This document shows, one piece after another, positions 1 through 4,434 of a stretch of DNA of 7,552 bases. The notes beneath the pieces were generated by a model, which ran no database searches, was not told where the DNA came from, and saw only the letters and a program-made list of their open reading frames with translations. The stretch lies in assembly GCA_021850555.1 (NCBI GenBank), contig JAJZLX010000377.1:1-7552 (forward strand), read 5' to 3'. A program made the position numbers and the translations under genes. Source of the stretch: Pseudomonadota bacterium (GTDB lineage Bacteria; Pseudomonadota; Gammaproteobacteria; Steroidobacterales; Steroidobacteraceae). How positions within the stretch are numbered: the first letter of the stretch is position 1; the number at the start of each line of letters is the position of its first letter.

Positions 1-2
1 CG

Positions 3-290
3 CAATGGCGGCGGCGCCGCCCCGGCTGGGACCGCTGGAACCGGAGGCAATTGCCGCCACGCGCACCCCTGCCGGGCTACCAGCGCGACTATCCGCGCGG
101 CCGCTATCCGAATGCGATGCAGCAGCATTCCTTGGAGAATCGCTATTACCGGGCTCCGCAGCGGATCCAGCTTCAGCCGCGTCCCGAGCGTCAGCAGCGC
201 AATCAGTATCAGCAGCGCAATGGGCGCCAGCAACGGAACGAACGTCAGCAGCGTCAGGATCAACGTCCCGGCGAGCGACCACCGCGCTGA
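3..290 (+). CDS. C-terminal end of a Gln/Arg/Asn-rich hypothetical protein (5' end outside window)
   Basis: The reading frame is open from the left edge of the window and ends at TGA 288-290, giving about 95 residues of a longer protein. I chose this frame because its codons mostly end in G or C, as in the neighbouring genes. The fragment begins with an Arg/Trp-rich stretch (WRRRRPGWDRWNRR), continues with Pro/Tyr/Arg-rich sequence, and ends in a low-complexity run in which QQRN-like units recur (RQQRNQYQQRNGRQQRNERQQR). It has no hydrophobic segment and is strongly basic. I do not recognise the family. Such tails occur on secreted or envelope proteins of proteobacteria, but no domain is visible here to confirm that. 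The stop lies 42 bases before the P-type ATPase start with no terminator between, so the two may be co-transcribed. The ATG at 51 is internal to the open frame and is probably not the true start. Confidence 0.55.
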   Translation, partial: QWRRRRPGWDRWNRRQLPPRAPLPGYQRDYPRGRYPNAMQQHSLENRYYRAPQRIQLQPRPERQQRNQYQQRNGRQQRNERQQRQDQRPGERPPR

Positions 291-320
291 GTTCACCGAC
301 CGAATTGCGCCGACTCGGAC

Positions 321-325
321 GGAGG
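321..325 (+). promoter_or_regulatory. Ribosome binding site supporting the TTG start of the P-type ATPase
   Basis: A GGAGG core lies 7 bases upstream of TTG 333-335. No ATG or GTG in this frame lies between the Shine-Dalgarno sequence and the first membrane segment, so the site decides the TTG start. Confidence 0.7.
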
Positions 326-332
326 CGTCCGT

Positions 333-2648
333 TTGAGCGGTGCGGCTGAACGAGCCGGTACGCGGTCGGCACCGTACCGTCAGTTTGTCCTGGTGGGTGC
401 GGTGCTGGCCGGGTTGCTCGCGGCCGGCGTGGCTGGCGCCTTGGGGGCGTCGGAGATCAGCCGCGCGCTGCTGGTGGCGCTTACCGTCATCGTCATTGCC
501 GTCAGTGCGATCGCGACCGCGCGGGATCTGCTGCGCGGAGAAATCGGGGTCGACATCATCGCGCTGCTGGCGATGGGTGGTGCGCTGCTTCTCGGCCAAT
601 ATCTCGTCGGTGCCATCATCGCCGTGATGCTCACGGGCGGAATGGCCCTCGAGGAGTACGCGACGGTGCGTGCGCGGCGTGAATTGAGCGGCCTGATCAA
701 CCGGGCGCCGCGCATCGCGCACCGCCGTGACACGGGCGGCTACACCGATGTGGGCGTGGAGCAGGTGGCCGTCGGCGATACCCTGTTGGTAAAGCCGGGG
801 GAAGTAATCCCGGTCGACGGTATCGTCGGCGCCGAGGGCGCCGTGCTCGACGAGTCATCGCTGACGGGCGAGTCACGGCCGGTGAAACTCGATGCCGGAG
901 CGCCGGCGCGCAGCGGCGGGGCGAATGCCGGCGGTCCCTTCGAGCTGCGCGTAACTGCCGCCGCGGCGCACAGTACCTATGCCGGCATCATCCGTCTGGT
1001 ACAGGCTGCGGAGGGTTCCAAGGCGCCGTTCGCCCGGTTGGCGGACCGTTATGCACTTGCTTTTCTCGTCGCCACCCTGGCGCTGGCCGCGGCGGCGTGG
1101 GCGGTGAGCGGAGCGCCCGAGCGGGCGCTTGCCGTGCTGGTCGTCGCAACCCCATGCCCGCTGATCCTGGCGGTGCCGGCTGCAATCATGGCCGGAGTGT
1201 CGCGGGCTGCCCGCTACGGGATCATCATGAAAGGCGGTGCGCCGCTCGAGACACTGGCGCGGGCGCAAGTGGTATTGCTCGATAAGACCGGCACCGTGAC
1301 TGCCGCGCGTCCCGAGGTGGTGGCAGTGGAGATGATTGGGGCGGTCGGCGCCGATGATCTGTTGCGTCATGCCGCGGCGCTCGAGCAGCTCTCGGTCCAT
1401 CCGTTCGCCCCGGCCATACTGGCCGAGGCGCGCGATCGGGGTCTTGCGCTGGTCTTCCCCTCCGACGTTCACGAACAGATTGGCGCGGGGGTATCGGGTG
1501 TCGTCGAGGGTCGCCGCATCGCGGTCGGGCAGCACGATTTCGTCGTGCGGGGCGCGACACGCACCGCGAGGGTGCGCTCCATCGAGCAGCGCGCCGGAGT
1601 AGAGGGTTCGTCGTGCGTCTTCGTCGCCATGGACGGTGAACTCGCGGGTGTTTTGCTGTTGCAGGATCACATTCGACCGGAGGTGCCGCGTGTGTTGCGC
1701 CAGCTGCGCGTCGCGGGCGTACGCCGCATTCTCCTGGTCACCGGCGATCACCCCGAGGTTGCCGAGCTCGTCGCCGACGCGCTCGGCATCGATCGGGTGT
1801 TCGCCGAGCGCACGCCGGAGGACAAGGTCGAGGTGGTCCGGACCGCGCGTCGAGAAGGTATCACCGCAATGGTCGGGGACGGAATCAACGACGCGCCCGC
1901 GCTGGCTCTGGCGGATGTCGGCATCGCCATGGGTGCGCGCGGAGCCACGGCCGCATCCGAGGCGGCCGACGTCGTGCTCACCTCGGATCGATTCGAGGGC
2001 CTCGCCCGCGCGGTGCAGATCGCGCAGCGAACCCGCCGCATCGCGCTGCAGAGTGTCTGGGTGGGGATGGGGTTGTCCGTCATCGCCATGATGCTTGCCG
2101 CAGCCGGGTTCATCGTACCGATCGCCGGAGCGCTGCTGCAGGAAGGCATCGATGTGTTGGTCATCCTGAACGCATTGCGCGCATTGGCCGGGCGCGAGAC
2201 ATGGGTCACCAGCACCCCGGAGGCTCGGCGCCTGGCTCAATCACTCGATACGATCCACCGCTCGCTGCGCCCCCGGGTAAGCGAGCTGGGCGAGCTTGCC
2301 GTGTGCCTCGATGATCTGCCGCCCGCCGAGGCACTCGCGCGTCTGCAGCGGGCCGCTCGCGTGCTGGAGGAGGAGCTGCTTCCGCATGAGAGCGAGGAGC
2401 AGCAGACAGTCTATCCGATCCTGGAGAGCATGCTTGCCGGGGAAAACCCTACCGGACCACTGATCCATACTCACGGTGAAATCCGCCGCCTGAGCCGGCT
2501 GTTCTCGCGGTGCGTGGCGCAGCTGCCGCCGACCGGTCCATCAATCGAGGATCTGCGGGAAATTCATCGGCTGCTTTACGGATTGCATGCCATCTTGACG
2601 CTGCACTTCGCGCAGGAAGACGAACTCTACAGCCTGCTCGCGGCCTAG
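333..2648 (+). CDS. P1B-5-type heavy-metal-transporting ATPase with C-terminal hemerythrin-like domain
   Basis: This is an inner-membrane pump that uses ATP to move transition-metal ions out of the cytoplasm. The 771-residue protein has hydrophobic segments near residues 17-37, 44-62, 73-88 and 89-104. The actuator domain carries TGE at 178-180. A membrane pair follows near 240-259 and 264-288, with the metal-site motif TPC at 273-275. The P-domain has the phosphorylated Asp317 in DKTGT, the N-domain has HP at 356-357, and GDGINDAP is at 515-522. A last membrane pair lies near 575-595 and 597-618, ending in QEGIDVLVILNALRAL. No N-terminal metal-binding domain is present. Residues about 635-771 form a hemerythrin-like four-helix domain with H642, H685-x3-E689, H712/H714, H752 and H758-x3-E762. 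Family knowledge: the TPC motif plus a C-terminal hemerythrin defines the P1B-5 group, of which Sinorhizobium Nia is linked to Ni and Fe transport. Ni/Fe as the substrate here is inference. TTG start, see the ribosome binding site at 321-325. Confidence 0.93.
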   Translation: MSGAAERAGTRSAPYRQFVLVGAVLAGLLAAGVAGALGASEISRALLVALTVIVIAVSAIATARDLLRGEIGVDIIALLAMGGALLLGQYLVGAIIAVMLTGGMALEEYATVRARRELSGLINRAPRIAHRRDTGGYTDVGVEQVAVGDTLLVKPGEVIPVDGIVGAEGAVLDESSLTGESRPVKLDAGAPARSGGANAGGPFELRVTAAAAHSTYAGIIRLVQAAEGSKAPFARLADRYALAFLVATLALAAAAWAVSGAPERALAVLVVATPCPLILAVPAAIMAGVSRAARYGIIMKGGAPLETLARAQVVLLDKTGTVTAARPEVVAVEMIGAVGADDLLRHAAALEQLSVHPFAPAILAEARDRGLALVFPSDVHEQIGAGVSGVVEGRRIAVGQHDFVVRGATRTARVRSIEQRAGVEGSSCVFVAMDGELAGVLLLQDHIRPEVPRVLRQLRVAGVRRILLVTGDHPEVAELVADALGIDRVFAERTPEDKVEVVRTARREGITAMVGDGINDAPALALADVGIAMGARGATAASEAADVVLTSDRFEGLARAVQIAQRTRRIALQSVWVGMGLSVIAMMLAAAGFIVPIAGALLQEGIDVLVILNALRALAGRETWVTSTPEARRLAQSLDTIHRSLRPRVSELGELAVCLDDLPPAEALARLQRAARVLEEELLPHESEEQQTVYPILESMLAGENPTGPLIHTHGEIRRLSRLFSRCVAQLPPTGPSIEDLREIHRLLYGLHAILTLHFAQEDELYSLLAA

Positions 2649-2686
2649 ATCGCGACGAGCGTGCCACAGACCGCCGCGCCAGCCAT

Positions 2687-2692
2687 TAGAAT
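2687..2692 (+). promoter_or_regulatory. Weak candidate -10 element before the MFS gene
   Basis: TAGAAT differs from TATAAT at one position and lies 32 bases before the GTG start at 2725. I see no matching -35 at 16-18 bases upstream. The 76-base gap after the ATPase stop contains no terminator, so read-through from the ATPase is equally possible. A GGGAG at 2710-2714 (10 bases from the GTG) is the likely ribosome binding site. Confidence 0.22.
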
Positions 2693-2724
2693 CGGCGGCA
2701 GATGTCACCGGGAGCCGCAGGCGC

Positions 2725-3909
2725 GTGAACGTACCCAAACTGCCGCGAGATAGCTGGTTGCTGTGTTTCTCGGCGTTCAGCGCCGATCTTGGCTATCAGG
2801 GCGTGACCGCGCTGTTCCCGCTATATCTGGTCTTCGAGCTGCACGCATCGCTGTACGCGTACGGCCTCGTCACGGCGATTGCATTCGGCGGCGGAGCATT
2901 CGTCGCATTCATCGGCGGCCGCGCCGGCGACCGTCTCGGTCACAAGCGTGTCGCGATCCTGGGCAACACTCTGATCCCGCTCATGGCGCTGGCGGGACTG
3001 GCCGGCTCGGTATGGCTCGCGGCGCTGTTGTACATCCTCGGCTGGTGGGCCCGCTACTTGCGCTCGCCCCCGCGCCGGGCTCTGCTGGTCGACGCGACGC
3101 CCCCGGAGCAGCGAATCCAAGCCTTCGGCATGCTGCACGCGCTGGATATCGGCGGTGGCATGATTTCGGCATTGGTCGCGCTGGGTGCGCTCTGGCTGCA
3201 CTTGGCCGTCGGGCACATCATGCTCTGGGCGGTGATACCGCTGATCGTCTCGACTGTGCTGCTGGTGCTCGTGCGTCGCGACCGGGTCTACACGGCCCGG
3301 ACGCCGTCCTCGGCGGGCACGCGGGGCGTTCGGTTGACGGCAGGTGCCCTCATGTTGCCGCTGTTGGTGTCCGCCACGCTGTATGGCTTCAGTTTCTACA
3401 ATCTCGGCTTCCCGATTCTCACCGCGGCGCGCGCTCATCGGACGGCGGGCTACGAATGGGGCGTATTGGCGTATGTCGTCTATCTGGGTATCTCGGCCTG
3501 CAGCGGTTATCTTCTCGGGCTGCGCCGGGGTTCGGCCGTACGCTCGCTGTGGCTGATCGGCTATCTGGTTTCGGCGCTCGGCTCCGGTCTGATCGGTCTG
3601 GGTGAATGGCTGCACCTTCCGGCGCTGTCGTTCTACCTCGCGGTCGCCGTGCTCGGATTCGGCATGGGAGCGGTCGAGACGTTCGAGCCGGCGCTGGTTT
3701 CCTCGGCGGTCAGCCACACGCGTCTGGGGCGAGGTATGGGCTTCCTGTCGGTGTCACGCGCCAGCGGCCAGCTCCTGGCGAATCTGATCATGGGGCTCCT
3801 GTTCGCATTTGGACCGGCCGTGCCTTATTTCTACGCAAGCGCCTCGGCGCTTCTGGCCGCGATCGTATTCGGCAGCGTCGAGCTGGCCGGCGCCAGGTGG
3901 CGCGTCTAA
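2725..3909 (+). CDS. Major facilitator superfamily (MFS) transporter, substrate unknown
   Basis: This is a 394-residue, highly hydrophobic protein of the usual MFS length, with roughly 10-12 membrane helices in two halves separated by a basic cytoplasmic loop near residues 184-203 (RRDRVYTARTPSSAGTRGVR). The loop between helices 2 and 3 carries the MFS motif A form GGRAGDRLGHKRV at residues 64-76. Around residues 110-140 lies a conserved cytoplasmic segment rich in Arg and Pro (ARYLRSPPRRALLVDATPP), followed by AFGMLHALDIGGG. The second half has GMGFLSVSRASGQ near 337-349. Family knowledge places it as a proton-coupled or facilitated carrier in the inner membrane, but these motifs do not reveal the substrate or direction. 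The start is GTG, with GGGAG 10 bases upstream. It follows the metal ATPase by 76 bases on the same strand, so a role in metal or stress export is possible but unproven. Drug, sugar-phosphate or organic-acid carriers cannot be excluded. Confidence 0.9.
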   Translation: MNVPKLPRDSWLLCFSAFSADLGYQGVTALFPLYLVFELHASLYAYGLVTAIAFGGGAFVAFIGGRAGDRLGHKRVAILGNTLIPLMALAGLAGSVWLAALLYILGWWARYLRSPPRRALLVDATPPEQRIQAFGMLHALDIGGGMISALVALGALWLHLAVGHIMLWAVIPLIVSTVLLVLVRRDRVYTARTPSSAGTRGVRLTAGALMLPLLVSATLYGFSFYNLGFPILTAARAHRTAGYEWGVLAYVVYLGISACSGYLLGLRRGSAVRSLWLIGYLVSALGSGLIGLGEWLHLPALSFYLAVAVLGFGMGAVETFEPALVSSAVSHTRLGRGMGFLSVSRASGQLLANLIMGLLFAFGPAVPYFYASASALLAAIVFGSVELAGARWRV

Positions 3910-3930
3910 GCGCCTTGGCAGGGTCGGCTT

Positions 3931-3958
3931 GCCCGAAGCGCTGGGCGCGCCTTCGGGC
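3931..3958. other. Stem-loop just downstream of the MFS gene
   Basis: GCCCGAAG (3931-3938) and CTTCGGGC (3951-3958) form a perfect 8-bp stem around a 12-base loop, 21 bases after the MFS stop codon. No T-run follows on the + strand (next bases CCATCATTAACC). It may protect the 3' end of the mRNA or take part in termination together with the hairpin at 3979-3998. Confidence 0.45.
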
Positions 3959-3970
3959 CCATCATTAACC

Positions 3971-3998
3971 AAAAAGAAGACCCCGCTTGCGCGGGGTC
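3971..3998 (-). terminator. Intrinsic terminator, reads best on the - strand
   Basis: GACCCCGC (3979-3986) and GCGGGGTC (3991-3998) form a perfect 8-bp GC-rich stem with the tetraloop TTGC. Read on the - strand, the stem is followed by TTCTTTTTGG (3978 down to 3969), a good U-rich tail. Read on the + strand it is followed by GGTCGGTCGC with no U-run; the next T tract (eight T's, 4028-4035) is about 30 bases further on. The hairpin may serve the MFS transcript inefficiently, but its shape fits a transcript coming from the right on the - strand. No convincing - strand gene is seen there. Confidence 0.55.
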
Positions 3999-4374
3999 GG
4001 TCGCTTGCTTGCATCGAGTCGTGCTTATTTTTTTTCTAGGTCGGCACGGTACGGCATGCGTCTGCGGTACGCAGTGCGAGCCCGTGCTTTCTCGGAATTT
4101 CCGTGGTGTCGCGTTGTGCTTCCCCCCTTGGACCGGCGCCCGGTCTCAGGTGGCCCACAATGAAGCAATACGCGTGCCAGAAACGGGCGCCGGGCGCCCC
4201 AGAGGAGACATCGGCCGCCTCTTGCGGCACTCATGCGACGTAATGTTCAATTACCATCCGTCATTTCGCCCATTGTTGCTGTTGCGACGACAGCACACAC
4301 GTTGCTTCATGGCGAATTTCGATGAGATGTAAGACTTTTCGACGTAATTTTGATTTCCCTGAACTGTCCCGCGC

Positions 4375-4401
4375 TTGACATTGGCCATTAACTCCTTGAT
4401 T
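4375..4401 (+). promoter_or_regulatory. Candidate promoter for the lytic transglycosylase gene
   Basis: A perfect -35 hexamer TTGACA (4375-4380) lies in the AT-rich stretch before the gene. The best -10 I find is TTGATT (4396-4401), three of six matches at a short 15-base spacing, so the -10 is weak. It would give a leader of roughly 25-30 bases. Weak -10 elements often depend on an activator, but none is identified. Confidence 0.35.
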
Positions 4402-4429
4402 TCGAAGAATTAATAGGGACTATTCGAGG
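4402..4429 (+). promoter_or_regulatory. Dyad next to the ribosome binding site of the lytic transglycosylase gene
   Basis: AATAG (4412-4416) and CTATT (4420-4424) pair around the loop GGA. The outer TCG (4402-4404) and CGA (4425-4427) can extend the stem across a bulge. The ribosome binding site GAGG (4426-4429, 5 bases before ATG 4435) overlaps the foot of this structure. It could act as an operator or partly hide the ribosome binding site. It is short and may be chance. Confidence 0.3.
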
Positions 4430-4434
4430 CGTAA

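Larger units (their letters stand above)
3910..4434. other. 525-base intergenic region without a convincing gene
   Basis: The left half (to about 4230) is GC-rich and holds short inverted repeats at 3931-3958, 3979-3998, 4062-4074 (CTGCG/CGCAG), 4131-4145 (GACCGG/CCGGTC), 4185-4199 (GGGCGCC/GGCGCCC) and 4214-4228 (GCCGC/GCGGC). The right half (about 4240-4434) is clearly more AT-rich, as expected for promoter DNA. It holds a hairpin at 4277-4295 (TGCTGTTG/CGACAGCA, one G-T pair), a repeated CGACGTAAT (4236-4244 and 4340-4348) and a candidate promoter near 4375. Open frames here (+ 107 codons from 4009, - 69 codons from 4234) lack a ribosome binding site and recognisable domains. I see no tRNA, known riboswitch or mobile-element ends. 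Confidence 0.6.

Noticed and set aside
873..2240. A - strand open frame of 455 codons inside the P-type ATPase gene
   Set aside because: It lies antisense to the conserved DKTGT to GDGIND region and has no domain of its own; it is a shadow of high GC coding.
2821..3717. A - strand open frame of 298 codons antisense to the MFS gene
   Set aside because: Very hydrophilic, Arg/Gln-rich complement of membrane-helix codons, without motifs or a ribosome binding site.
4009..4332. A + strand frame of 107 codons (TTG start) in the intergenic region
   Set aside because: No ribosome binding site, mixed Cys-rich composition, no domain, and it begins within the poly-T tract region. It runs into promoter-like AT-rich DNA.
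4240..4434. A riboswitch (c-di-GMP type) upstream of the wall enzyme gene
   Set aside because: I looked for the conserved core sequences of the GEMM class and found none. The likely leader from the candidate promoter is also too short.
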